Below, one piece after another: positions 36,052 through 45,084 of a DNA stretch of 64,000 bases. The notes under the pieces were generated by a model. The model searched no databases. It worked only from the letters and a program-made list of their open reading frames with translations, and was not told the origin of the DNA. The stretch spans positions 124,001-188,000 of the forward strand of contig NZ_JAAEEB010000004.1 in the NCBI RefSeq assembly GCF_013346935.1, in the 5' to 3' direction. A program made the position numbers and the translations under genes. Numbering within the stretch: position 1 is the stretch's first letter; each line of letters starts with the position of its first letter. Origin of the DNA: Lactobacillus melliventris (GTDB lineage Bacteria; Bacillota; Bacilli; Lactobacillales; Lactobacillaceae).

Positions 36052-36897
36052 TTATCTATTGCGCCTTCTATCAGTGATAAGCGAAAGCATAATAATCACT
36101 AAAATTAGTATTGCAATCATTAATAGCAAAACAAGCATATTATTTAGCCTGTTACTATTAATTTTGAACTGTATCCCTAAATAATTAATTAAATGCCGTT
36201 TTACATTAGTGGGGAGAGTAGCTAATGTTGGCTTAAGTAAAAAGCCTCTTAGAGCAGCTGCCTCATAACTACTTGGTACTAATTTTACCAAATTTTGTGC
36301 TCCAGAAACCAATATACCATATGGTAAATAAGTCGCAACCGCGAAACCGGCAGCGGCACCTAAGACAGCGGAAAATCGGCTAAAAGTAGTGCTGGAATGC
36401 ATGAACAGCACAATTATCTCATCAAGTAAAGTTGCTGCAATTGCACCCACGAAAATAAATACAAGCCCAGGTAGGTATGCTTCTTGAGGAATTTTCACTT
36501 TATCTACTAGTGCAAAATAAGCTGCCATCACAATAAACGTGATTATTTGCATAAGGAAGCTAACTACTACCCCGCTCAAAACATAAGCAAGATTTTGTTT
36601 GAATTGTGATAAACCTGTCAGTTGAAAATCGGCAACAGCATGAGTTTCTTGATCAGTAACTTGCTGGCCGAGAGCTTGAAAAGCCGTAGTTATACCAGAA
36701 ACTGCAACAATACCTGCTATCATCCACAAATCTAATATTTTAGTTACATGTGGTAAATTTTGCCAACTTTTTTCTAGATTGTTTTGCAAAAAGCCAATAT
36801 AAATAAAGAAAGATATCAATGCACCGAGGCATGACATAATCACACCAGTAATGTTAGAAAAATAGATTTTTAAATTTCTGCGAAACAAAGCAACCAT
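36052..36897 (-). CDS. ABC-2 type transporter permease
   Basis: A 281-residue membrane protein with six hydrophobic segments typical of ABC-2 exporters, beginning LFRRNLKIYFSNITGVIMSCLGALISFFIYIGF. It pairs with the ATPase gene, whose stop codon directly precedes it. Such pairs export drugs, lipids or peptides; the substrate cannot be read. The next gene is a LytTR regulator, suggesting an inducible efflux or self-protection system. Confidence 0.88.
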   Translation of the reverse strand: MVALFRRNLKIYFSNITGVIMSCLGALISFFIYIGFLQNNLEKSWQNLPHVTKILDLWMIAGIVAVSGITTAFQALGQQVTDQETHAVADFQLTGLSQFKQNLAYVLSGVVVSFLMQIITFIVMAAYFALVDKVKIPQEAYLPGLVFIFVGAIAATLLDEIIVLFMHSSTTFSRFSAVLGAAAGFAVATYLPYGILVSGAQNLVKLVPSSYEAAALRGFLLKPTLATLPTNVKRHLINYLGIQFKINSNRLNNMLVLLLMIAILILVIIMLSLITDRRRNR

Positions 36898-37752
36898 TTA
36901 TTGTATCTCCTTTCCTGTAATCTGCAAAAACGCATCATTGATCGTTCCTTTAGAATAAGTAAAGTCAGCGATATTTTCCTGATTGTTTTTTAATAATTCA
37001 ATGGTTTCTTGCGCTGATAAGGAATCAATTTCAACTTGCTCACGATTAAGCCGAATAACTTTTTGATTAGTGTTCAAAGACTGAATATCGCCAACGGTGA
37101 GTATTAATTTATTAGGAGCATATTGGCTCTTAATTTCTGCAGCAGAACCACTAGCTAGGATTCGACCATTTTCCAAAATATACATTTGATCAGCATTTTC
37201 AGCTTCTTCTAAATAATGCGTTGTCAAAAAAATTGTTAGATCTTGTTGCTCTTGCAGTTTGGTCAATAATTTCCAAATAGCATTTCTGGTTTGAATATCA
37301 AGCCCTGTAGTTGGTTCGTCTAGAAACAGTAAATTTGGTTTGCAGATAAGAGCCCTGGCTATGTCTACTCTTCTCTTTTGGCCGCCTGATAAAGTGCCAA
37401 ATTTTTGCTTTAAAAAGTTTTTAATACCGATTAAGTCAATTAATTGTTCAAGCCACTCCTGGGAAAATTTGGGGTACATCTTTGCTCTTAAATAAAGATT
37501 ATCTTTAACCGTTAACTCATTATCTAAAATGCTATTCTGAAAAACTAAGCCTATTTTCAAATCTGCCGCATATGAAATGACACCTGAAGTAGGCTTTAAT
37601 AATCCGGTTAGCATATTAATCGTGGTAGATTTACCCGCACCATTTGTTCCTAAATAAGCAACAAGCTGGCCCGCTTTAATTTGAATATTGGCTTTGCTGA
37701 CAGCAACCTTATTACCAAATTTTTTCGTCAGTTCTTTTGTTTCAATCAGCAT
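36898..37752 (-). CDS. ABC transporter ATP-binding protein (CcmA/drug-export type)
   Basis: A 284-residue ATPase: Walker A GTNGAGKST (about 36-44), Q-loop LVFQNSILDNELTV, signature LSGGQKRR, Walker B LLFLDEPTTGLDIQTR, H-loop TTHYLEEA. This is the DrrA/CcmA-like exporter class with a C-terminal accessory domain of ~75 residues. The start is ATG at 37752, nine bases after AAGGAG; an ATG three codons earlier lies inside the ribosome site. It heads the unit ATPase-permease-LytTR-DUF3021. Confidence 0.92.
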   Translation of the reverse strand: MLIETKELTKKFGNKVAVSKANIQIKAGQLVAYLGTNGAGKSTTINMLTGLLKPTSGVISYAADLKIGLVFQNSILDNELTVKDNLYLRAKMYPKFSQEWLEQLIDLIGIKNFLKQKFGTLSGGQKRRVDIARALICKPNLLFLDEPTTGLDIQTRNAIWKLLTKLQEQQDLTIFLTTHYLEEAENADQMYILENGRILASGSAAEIKSQYAPNKLILTVGDIQSLNTNQKVIRLNREQVEIDSLSAQETIELLKNNQENIADFTYSKGTINDAFLQITGKEIQ

Positions 37753-37872
37753 AATTGGCATCTCCTTTTTCTAATTAGAGCCATCATACTAATAAAATAA
37801 AAATTTGTAGCAAACTTACAGATAAGCAACCAAATATTTAACACAAATAGACGAAATTAAATCATGAAATAT

Positions 37873-37897
37873 AAAAAAGGCTACATTTAGTAGCCTT
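37873..37897 (-). terminator. Terminator of galM
   Basis: AAGGCTAC and GTAGCCTT form an 8-bp perfect stem, followed by T on the reverse strand, 23 bases after the galM stop. Confidence 0.8.
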
Positions 37898-37919
37898 CCA
37901 CATATGATTTGTTAGAAAC

Positions 37920-38957
37920 TTAATGCTGCTCAAAAGCAAAAACGATTTGATGTTCCTTGGTAGTATTAGCAGGTAAAACAATATCTCCAAAATCTCGGTG
38001 ATTAATTGCATCGGGTAACATTTGCGCTTCTAAAGCGACAGCTTCACTTGGCTGCGCAATTGAACCGTTATCCCGCTTAAATTTTACCCCGGGTTGCTCC
38101 TGCGTCATGGTATACATCACTAAACAATTGCTTTCACTTGAAATAGTAATTTGACGGCCACTTTCTTTTTCTCTCAAAGTAGCCACAGATTTCATTTGAT
38201 TTTCCGTGCCATTAATAACAAACGCGTCATCGAAACCTTTATTGGCTTCTAATGCAGCAGCTAAATTGTTAAAATCATGAAAATCATACGGAGTATTGGC
38301 ATTTGCCAGCATTTTTCCAGTCGGAATTAACTCAGGGTCAAGTTGTAAATGTTCCTTACTATTTATCTTAATTTCGTGCGTACTTAAATTAGGCTGGTCA
38401 CTTAAATTAAAGTAAGCATGACAAGTAGGATTAAACAGTGTTGTTTGCGTACCATTTTCAGCTTTATAAGAGATTGTTACTTTATCTTCATTATCTAAAG
38501 TATAGGTAATGGTAACCAGCATATCGCCAGGAAATCCATCATGATCTTCTTTAATCTGGTGTGTAAATATTGCACTTACACTGTTAGCAGTTTTAGCGGT
38601 TTGCACTTGCCAGTTTAAAAAGCGAAAGCCGTTATTACCACCATGCAGTGTATTGCCATTTTCGTTGGTGGGAACTTGCACATTAACCCTATCTAAAGTG
38701 AACTGGCCTTTTTTAATTCTGCCAGCTACACGTCCAATTGATTGGCAGCAACATAAACCGTTAGAATAATAATCTGCACAATGATCAAAGTTCATCAACA
38801 AATTCTTTTGTTGTTTATTTTTATCTGGTACCAAAAATTCGTACCAGACAGCTCCCAGCGATAAGCATGAAATTGTTATACCATGATCATTTTTTAACGT
38901 AACTTTTTTGATATCGTTACCTTGATAATTTTCAAATGTTTCCTCAATGTCTTCCAT
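37920..38957 (-). CDS. galM: Aldose 1-epimerase
   Basis: A 345-residue mutarotase that interconverts alpha and beta anomers of aldoses. Family marks: GRVAGRIKKGQF, the substrate-binding NENGNTLHGGNNGFRFLNW with catalytic HGG, TCHAYFNLS with the second histidine, and the C-terminal VALEAQMLPDAIN with the catalytic glutamate. Length is normal. It lies downstream of araA on the same strand behind a long hairpin, and in this setting it probably speeds anomer exchange of arabinose released by the GH43/GH51 enzymes. Confidence 0.93.
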   Translation of the reverse strand: MEDIEETFENYQGNDIKKVTLKNDHGITISCLSLGAVWYEFLVPDKNKQQKNLLMNFDHCADYYSNGLCCCQSIGRVAGRIKKGQFTLDRVNVQVPTNENGNTLHGGNNGFRFLNWQVQTAKTANSVSAIFTHQIKEDHDGFPGDMLVTITYTLDNEDKVTISYKAENGTQTTLFNPTCHAYFNLSDQPNLSTHEIKINSKEHLQLDPELIPTGKMLANANTPYDFHDFNNLAAALEANKGFDDAFVINGTENQMKSVATLREKESGRQITISSESNCLVMYTMTQEQPGVKFKRDNGSIAQPSEAVALEAQMLPDAINHRDFGDIVLPANTTKEHQIVFAFEQH

Positions 38958-38989
38958 TTTTTTCTCCAGTTAACTTGATCGCATTACTA

Positions 38990-39029
38990 AAATACACTAC
39001 TTCAATTATACTATTGAAATAGTGTATTT
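38990..39029. repeat. Near-perfect 40-base palindrome between araA and galM
   Basis: The 17-base arm 38990-39006 (AAATACACTACTTCAAT) pairs with 39013-39029 with a single C/T difference (a G-U pair in RNA) around a six-base loop. The T-run after it on the reverse strand is short. It may stop or slow araA operon transcription, stabilise mRNA, or be an operator; a TATAAT lies in its centre on the reverse strand. Confidence 0.6.
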
Positions 39030-39084
39030 ATTCTAAGAAATCTTAAGCGTATGTGTTTGGGATTTATTAGTTAGCGATTTGATT

Positions 39085-40509
39085 TTATTTGATACTGCAT
39101 AAGTCAATGCCATACATTGTTGCAAGATCAGTAACTTGATCTTCTGTTGCTGCAAATGAGAAGACAGTATGGTGACCACCACCAGCTTTGATCCACTCTG
39201 TAGCGCCTTTTTCTAAACCAACTTTTGGGGTCCATAATTGTTTAGCTACAGGCAAGTGTGGTGTTTCTTTTTCAGCCTTATGAGCATCAACTGCATAAGT
39301 AACAAGCTTAAAGTTATTTCTAAAGTCGGCTAAGGTAACATCAATAGCGTCTCCTTCAGAACCTGAAAAGACTAATCTGGCCGGATCAGCTTTACCGCCA
39401 ATATCCAATGGATGAACTTCAACACGTGGTTTTTCTGAAGCAATTGATGGATCAACTTCAAGCATGTGGGAGCCCAAAATTGCTTCATGACCCGGACGCA
39501 AATCAAGAGTGTAATCTTCCATGAAGGCAGTCTTTTGATTATGAGTCATGATCTTGAAAGTTCTCAGTAAGGCTGCAGTCTTCCAGTCACCTTCACCTGC
39601 AAAGCCATAGCCGTCACGCATTAACAGTTGAGCTGATAAACCTTGTAATTGCTCTAGTCCATGTAAATCTTCGAAGTTGCTGGTAACAGCGGTATAGCCA
39701 CCGCGCTCCAAGAAATGTTTCATTGCAATATATTGTTTTAACTGGTAGCGCACCGTTTTATTGTAAGCATCTGGATCCATAGCGCCTTGGACTAAAATAT
39801 ATTTTGCTTTCAAATCAGCAAATTCGTCATCGATTTCAGATTCTTTGACTTTTGCCATTTCAGCAACTAAGTCGCCAACGCCGTAATAGTCAACAGTCCA
39901 GCCTAATTGAATTTGAGCTTGAACCTTATCACCTTCAGTAACGGCCACATTCCGCATCGTGTCACCAAAGCGGCAAACTTTTAAGTTGAAGGATTCATCA
40001 TAAGCAACTGCAACGTTTTCCCAGTCAGCAATTTGCTTCATGATCTTTGGATCCTGCCAATAGCCATAGATAATCTTATTATGCTTTTGCAGGCGAGCAT
40101 TAATATAGCCATATTCACGATCACCATGAGCACTTTGATTCAAGTTCATATAGTCAAAGTCAATTGTGTCATAAGGAATATAATTTAAAAATTGGGTTGC
40201 AAAGTGTAACAACGGCTTTTGTAATAGTTTTGTACCGCGAATCCAGTTTTTAGCTGGTGAAAATGTATGCATCCATGTGATTACACCGGCAACTTCATCC
40301 CTGTAATTGACTTCTTTCATAAACTGGGTAATTTCATCAGCTGTAGTTAAAACCTTTTTAAACACAACTTTGTAAGGTAAATTGCCTTTTTCATTTAAAC
40401 CGTCAGCAATTTTTTGCGCATCTTCAGCTACACTGCGCAAGGTTTCTTCACCATAAAGGTGTTGACTACCAACTGCAAACCAAAATTCATATTTTGGTAC
40501 ATTTAACAT
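39085..40509 (-). CDS. araA: L-arabinose isomerase
   Basis: AraA converts L-arabinose to L-ribulose with a divalent metal. The 474-residue protein starts [20 protein letters not shown] and shows the active-site glutamates in [14 protein letters not shown] and [11 protein letters not shown] and the metal histidine in [13 protein letters not shown]. Length is normal. ATG has GGAGGAC upstream. It is the last ara gene before galM, following abfA by 57 bases. In many lactobacilli araA is next to araB and araD; here glycosidase and transporter genes are in between. Confidence 0.96.
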   Translation of the reverse strand: MLNVPKYEFWFAVGSQHLYGEETLRSVAEDAQKIADGLNEKGNLPYKVVFKKVLTTADEITQFMKEVNYRDEVAGVITWMHTFSPAKNWIRGTKLLQKPLLHFATQFLNYIPYDTIDFDYMNLNQSAHGDREYGYINARLQKHNKIIYGYWQDPKIMKQIADWENVAVAYDESFNLKVCRFGDTMRNVAVTEGDKVQAQIQLGWTVDYYGVGDLVAEMAKVKESEIDDEFADLKAKYILVQGAMDPDAYNKTVRYQLKQYIAMKHFLERGGYTAVTSNFEDLHGLEQLQGLSAQLLMRDGYGFAGEGDWKTAALLRTFKIMTHNQKTAFMEDYTLDLRPGHEAILGSHMLEVDPSIASEKPRVEVHPLDIGGKADPARLVFSGSEGDAIDVTLADFRNNFKLVTYAVDAHKAEKETPHLPVAKQLWTPKVGLEKGATEWIKAGGGHHTVFSFAATEDQVTDLATMYGIDLCSIK

Positions 40510-40566
40510 TATTTGTCCTCCTTTTATCTTTAAAAAATGTCTAAACTAAGCTTTAACAATAATTAA

Positions 40567-42060
40567 TTAAAGACTTAAACGAATCATATTCCATGAATAT
40601 GCGTCGAGTTTTCCTTTCACAGTATTATTGTCGATAGCAACATCTTTTAAATCTGAAATATGCATTAATTGATTTTCATTTGTTGCGTCAAGATCATACC
40701 CTGCAAATTTAGTTGCTTTTTTTAAGCTGACATTTGGAAAATTGCAGAGTTGATATTCAAACTGCGCTGGTTCATCAGCCTTATTTTCAATAAATAAGAC
40801 TATTTCATTTGTTGCTTTGTTGACTGCTGCAGCTGAACTGAGATATGGTACGTCTCTGTTTACTACAGTATAGTTTTCTACTTTACTATCAACCTGAAGC
40901 GATTCGCCTTGTGCAAAGTTTGAAATTTGCATAAATGGGTAAAAGATTGATTGATACCAAACTGAAGGATTTCCTTCATTATTAGTCATAATTGGGGCAA
41001 TAACATTTACCAGTTGTGCCAAACAGCCAATCTTAATCCTGTCGGCGTGCTTTAATAAAGTTAGAGCGAGTGAACCTACAACAAGCGCGTCAGCAAACGT
41101 ATAGTGATCTTCTAACAAATGTGGTGCTACTTGCCATGGCTTTTGTTTATCATCATTTTCCTTTGAATGATACCAAACGTTCCACTCATCCATAGCCAAA
41201 TACATGGTCTTATCTATGTGCTTGCGCGCTTTAACAGCATCACAAATTGAAACCACTTCACTAATAAAACTATCCAAATCAACCGAGGATGAAAGGAATT
41301 TTTTAATATCGTGATCATTATCATCATAATACTGATGAAGTGATAAGTAGTCTACGTCTTCATAGACGTTATCTAAAATAGTTTCTTCCCATGAGCCAAA
41401 AGTATCTATAGTATGTAGCGAACTTCCACAAGCTATTAATTCAATAGAAGGATCAACTATTTTCATTGCCTTAGCGGTTTCATGAGCCAATCTGCCATAT
41501 TCATGGGCATTTTTATGACCTATTTGCCAGTCTCCATCCATTTCATTACCGAGACTCCATAATTTAACATTGAATGGTTCTTTTTGTCCGTTCTTAATGC
41601 GTAAATCACTCCAATAAGTACCACCTGGGAAGTTGCAGTATTCGATCAAATTGCGAGCGGCATCTATTCCACGGGTACCTAGATTAATAGCCATATCAGC
41701 TTCAGCACCAATACATTTGCACCAATTTAAAAATTCGTGTAAACCAAATTGGTTGGTCTCAATACTTTTCCATGCTAAATCTAGTCTGACAGGTCTTGTA
41801 TCTTTAGGACCTATGCCATCTTCCCAGTTATAGCCTGAAACAAAGTTTCCTCCTGGATATCTAATTAGGGGAACCTTTAATTTCTTGATAGCTTCAATTA
41901 CATCGGTGCGAAAACCATCTTTATTAGCTAAAGGATGATCCGGTTGATAAATACCGTTATAAACACAACGACCTAATTGTTCGGTTAAAGAACCCCACAT
42001 ACGTGGGTCAATTTTACCGATTATATTGTCTGAATTAATTTTAAAAGAGGCTTTTACCAT
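40567..42060 (-). CDS. abfA: Alpha-L-arabinofuranosidase, GH51
   Basis: A 497-residue retaining arabinofuranosidase. The GH51 acid/base glutamate is in WSLGNEMDGDW (about residue 173) and the nucleophile in YLAMDEWNVWY (about 296). The N-terminal TIM barrel begins GKIDPRMWGSLTEQLGRCVYNGIY, and the C-terminal beta domain ends WNMIRLSL. There is no signal peptide, so it cleaves arabinofuranosides inside the cell after uptake. Its start overlaps the transporter stop by one base (TAATG), indicating coupled translation. Confidence 0.94.
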   Translation of the reverse strand: MVKASFKINSDNIIGKIDPRMWGSLTEQLGRCVYNGIYQPDHPLANKDGFRTDVIEAIKKLKVPLIRYPGGNFVSGYNWEDGIGPKDTRPVRLDLAWKSIETNQFGLHEFLNWCKCIGAEADMAINLGTRGIDAARNLIEYCNFPGGTYWSDLRIKNGQKEPFNVKLWSLGNEMDGDWQIGHKNAHEYGRLAHETAKAMKIVDPSIELIACGSSLHTIDTFGSWEETILDNVYEDVDYLSLHQYYDDNDHDIKKFLSSSVDLDSFISEVVSICDAVKARKHIDKTMYLAMDEWNVWYHSKENDDKQKPWQVAPHLLEDHYTFADALVVGSLALTLLKHADRIKIGCLAQLVNVIAPIMTNNEGNPSVWYQSIFYPFMQISNFAQGESLQVDSKVENYTVVNRDVPYLSSAAAVNKATNEIVLFIENKADEPAQFEYQLCNFPNVSLKKATKFAGYDLDATNENQLMHISDLKDVAIDNNTVKGKLDAYSWNMIRLSL

Positions 42061-43346
42061 TATTTATTCTCCACAGAACTTGATTGGGTACTACTTGAAG
42101 CGTTACTTTCTGCAACTTCACCAGCTTGTACTGGGTCTTCTTTCTTTAAAGCAAATGCTGAAAAGAGAGTAATAACAAAGACGAAGATACCCATCATGAC
42201 ATATGTATGTTGATAACCAAAGCCATCATACATATGACCTGCTACTGATGAAAAGATAAAGACAGATATTTGCTTGGCAAAGTTTGAAGCTAATGCATAA
42301 ACAGTAGCATATAATCTAATATCAAACGCTCCGGCGATGTATTTCATGATTGATGTTAAAAGCAACGGCATTTCCAGGCCAGCAAGCAGTCTAAACACAA
42401 CTATCCAACCCCAAGTTGGAGATAAAGCAGAACCTAAAATACGAATACAAGTTAAAAAGCCATAAGCAATTAAGCCCTTTTTAGCTCCAATCTTATTGAT
42501 AATCCAAGGCATTGGAAACATTAAGATAAATTCGATTAAAGTTTGAGCAGATGACATATAGCTGTATACTAAAGTACCTTGAGCTGCAGTAGCAAAGAAT
42601 GTTTTGAAAAAGATAATGAATTGCTGATCAAAAACATCAAAAATAGCTGATGCACCAACATAAAAGATACATAAATACCAGAAGTTTTTATTCTTAAATA
42701 CAGAACCAACAATCTGCATATTCAATGAATTAGATGTATCACCGGCAGCTGATGCGTTATCCATATTAATTTTATCGCTAAACAACAACAAGCAAACAAA
42801 AATTATAGCAGCAATAGAACACATCCAGAAAATTGAATCTGGTTTCCATAGAAACAGACGACCTGCTACTAATGAAGCTACAATTCCAGCTAAAGAACCA
42901 CCTAAACGTGAGTGGGAATATTCAAAGCCGTTGGCTAAACTAGCACGCTGAACGTATTGTTCAACTACACTAACACCGCCATTTAAAACAAAGCTGAGGA
43001 AAACACCAGTAACAAAGGCAACCAAAAATGAATTAATTTTCATTAATGGTATGAAAGCCCATTGGAAGTAAGGCCCAATGAAAATTCCTACTACACCAAT
43101 AATTAGTATCAAATCTTTCCTGAAAAGTAATTTGTCAGAGATTACTCCAAAGAAAGGCTGGAAGATTAGTGAAATTCCTGCCATCATTGAGAATACTAGC
43201 CCTGATTGTGCGCCATTTAGATGACCTACTTGCTCCATCCATAGAGTCAAGTAACCATTCACAGTTGCCCAAATAAAGAAGTAACTAAAATGGGTAAACG
43301 GGAAACCCCAAAAATGTTTATTTTCTTTTTTTACTTCACTATTCAT
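42060..43346 (-). CDS. MFS transporter, oligosaccharide:H+ symporter type
   Basis: A 428-residue protein with twelve membrane segments of the LacY-like family (N-terminal FPFTHFSYFFIWATVNGYLTLWMEQVGHL, a loop GVISDKLLFRKDL between TM2 and TM3, and SRLGGSLAGIVAS). It lies between a GH43 gene and a GH51 gene and is translated with abfA, so it probably imports arabinosides or short arabino-oligosaccharides by proton symport. No ABC sugar importer is in the locus. Confidence 0.85.
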   Translation of the reverse strand: MNSEVKKENKHFWGFPFTHFSYFFIWATVNGYLTLWMEQVGHLNGAQSGLVFSMMAGISLIFQPFFGVISDKLLFRKDLILIIGVVGIFIGPYFQWAFIPLMKINSFLVAFVTGVFLSFVLNGGVSVVEQYVQRASLANGFEYSHSRLGGSLAGIVASLVAGRLFLWKPDSIFWMCSIAAIIFVCLLLFSDKINMDNASAAGDTSNSLNMQIVGSVFKNKNFWYLCIFYVGASAIFDVFDQQFIIFFKTFFATAAQGTLVYSYMSSAQTLIEFILMFPMPWIINKIGAKKGLIAYGFLTCIRILGSALSPTWGWIVVFRLLAGLEMPLLLTSIMKYIAGAFDIRLYATVYALASNFAKQISVFIFSSVAGHMYDGFGYQHTYVMMGIFVFVITLFSAFALKKEDPVQAGEVAESNASSSTQSSSVENK

Positions 43347-43363
43347 TTTTTCTCCTCTATTTA

Positions 43364-44335
43364 TTACTGATAGTTATATGGAACTGGTTTACCAAAAACA
43401 GGCATGCCATTTTCGTCCCAAGTGAAAGCCTGAATCTTAGTATGACGGTTTGGATCGTACAAAGGATCTCCTTTAATATCGGTATAATCTCTGCAGTGAT
43501 AAACTAAAATATCAGTCTTATCATCTTCTGCCTTGGTAAATGAATTGTGACCAGGTCCATATTGGTGATGTGCTAAATCGCTTTGAAATACCGGCTTTGA
43601 ACTCTTTTTCCAGCTGTTAGGGTCTAACAAATCTGCTGTGTCTGAAGCCACAAGCATGCCCATACAATAGTTCTCGTCAGTTGCGCTTGCTGAATAAGTA
43701 AGGAAGAACTTATTACCATGATGAATTACAGCAGGTCCTTCATTTACCCAGAAAATCTTTGTCTCCCAGTCATACTCAGGTTTGGTTAACATGACAGGCT
43801 TAGTCTTTAATGTCCACGGATTTTCCATTTCAGCAATATAAATATTTGAATTTCCTTTAATATTTGGATCCTTTTGAGCCCAAACATAATACAAGACATT
43901 CTTGTATTCAAAACTAGTTGCGTCTAATGAAAAGCTGTCCATACCAGTCTTTATTTGACCATGCTCTATCCAATTTTCTTCCTTGGTAATTGGGTTAGCC
44001 TCATCACATTCGATGCAAAACATTCTGTGTTGAAACATACCATTTTTATCTAATTCCTTTGTTTCTGCTGCAGCGAAGTAAATGAACCACTTACCATCAA
44101 TATAGTGAATTTCCGGTGCCCATATTAATTGGCTCATTTCTCCACTATCATGTTTACGCCAAATAGTTCTGGGAGCTGCATGTGCCAGTCCCTCAAGGGT
44201 TCTTGCTCTTCTTAATTCAATGCGATTATAAGATGGTACAGAGGCTGTAAAATAATAGTAGCCGTCTGTATGCTTATAAATATACGGATCCGCTCTTTGA
44301 ATTATTAAGGGATTAGTATAAGTATTATTTTCCAT
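43364..44335 (-). CDS. Glycoside hydrolase family 43 protein
   Basis: A 323-residue single-domain five-bladed beta-propeller. The catalytic set is visible: general base Asp in QRADPYIYKHTDGYYYF, the modulator Asp in FSLDATSFEYK, and the acid Glu in FWVNEGPAVIHHGNKFF; WAPEIHYIDGKWFIYFAA is a family block. There is no signal peptide. Members act as arabinofuranosidase, exo-arabinanase or xylosidase; the arabinose genes around it favour an arabinan/arabinoside role. It lies between araD and the MFS gene with gaps of about 20 bases. Confidence 0.9.
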   Translation of the reverse strand: MENNTYTNPLIIQRADPYIYKHTDGYYYFTASVPSYNRIELRRARTLEGLAHAAPRTIWRKHDSGEMSQLIWAPEIHYIDGKWFIYFAAAETKELDKNGMFQHRMFCIECDEANPITKEENWIEHGQIKTGMDSFSLDATSFEYKNVLYYVWAQKDPNIKGNSNIYIAEMENPWTLKTKPVMLTKPEYDWETKIFWVNEGPAVIHHGNKFFLTYSASATDENYCMGMLVASDTADLLDPNSWKKSSKPVFQSDLAHHQYGPGHNSFTKAEDDKTDILVYHCRDYTDIKGDPLYDPNRHTKIQAFTWDENGMPVFGKPVPYNYQ

Positions 44336-44355
44336 AATTATTTCCTCCTAAATTT

Positions 44356-45084
44356 TTATCTTCTTTTTGCATGCGTCTGTGATTGCGCGTTATTTTGACC
44401 ATAATATGCATCCTTGCCATGCTTACGGTAATAATGCTTGTCTAACAAGTATTGGGGCAGCCGGCTGTTTGCTCTAGTCAATTGCAGCGTATGATAGTCT
44501 TCTGCAGCTACAACTTCTAATACCTTGGCATTATAAACAGCCTGGGCTGGCGTCTGTCCCCAGCAAAACGGACCATGTTGACTAACTAAGGCTCCTGGTG
44601 TAGCTTCATAATCTAAGTGACGCTCATCAAACGTACGGACGATAGTTTTGCCAGTATTGCCTTCGTAATCTTCTGCAATTTCTTCTTTTGTCAACGCGTC
44701 AGCTGCCGGAACATCAGTATAAAAAGTATCGGCATGTGTGGTGTTAAGTGCTGGAATATCCATCTTGGCAGCCGCAAAAGCTACTGCCCAAGGTGAATGA
44801 GTATGAACAATTCCACCAATCTTTGGAAAATGATTGTATAAATATGTGTGCGTGGGAGTATCACTTGATGGATTCAATTTTCCTTCGATTACTTTGCCTG
44901 ATAAATCAACTACTACCATGTCCTCAGGTTTTAGCTTGTCATATTCAACTCCTGAAGGCTTAATGACAAATAATCCTTGATCACGATCAATTCCGGAAAC
45001 GTTACCCCAAGTAAAAGTAACTAATCCTAATTGAGGCAACTGCATATTAGCCTTGTAAACTTCTTCTTTTAATTGCTCCAGCAT
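44356..45084 (-). CDS. araD: L-ribulose-5-phosphate 4-epimerase
   Basis: AraD turns L-ribulose-5-phosphate into D-xylulose-5-phosphate, the entry to the phosphoketolase pathway. The 242-residue class II aldolase-type enzyme has the zinc histidines in IVHTHSPWAVAF and HGPFCWG and the block LNTTHADTFYTDVP. ATG directly follows the araB stop; AGGAG inside araB is the ribosome site. Length is normal. Confidence 0.96.
   Translation of the reverse strand: MLEQLKEEVYKANMQLPQLGLVTFTWGNVSGIDRDQGLFVIKPSGVEYDKLKPEDMVVVDLSGKVIEGKLNPSSDTPTHTYLYNHFPKIGGIVHTHSPWAVAFAAAKMDIPALNTTHADTFYTDVPAADALTKEEIAEDYEGNTGKTIVRTFDERHLDYEATPGALVSQHGPFCWGQTPAQAVYNAKVLEVVAAEDYHTLQLTRANSRLPQYLLDKHYYRKHGKDAYYGQNNAQSQTHAKRR

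Noticed and set aside
37807-37831. LytTR direct repeats upstream of the ABC exporter
   Set aside because: Two GTTGCT-like copies are imperfect and the spacing is not the usual one; mentioned only as a weak candidate.
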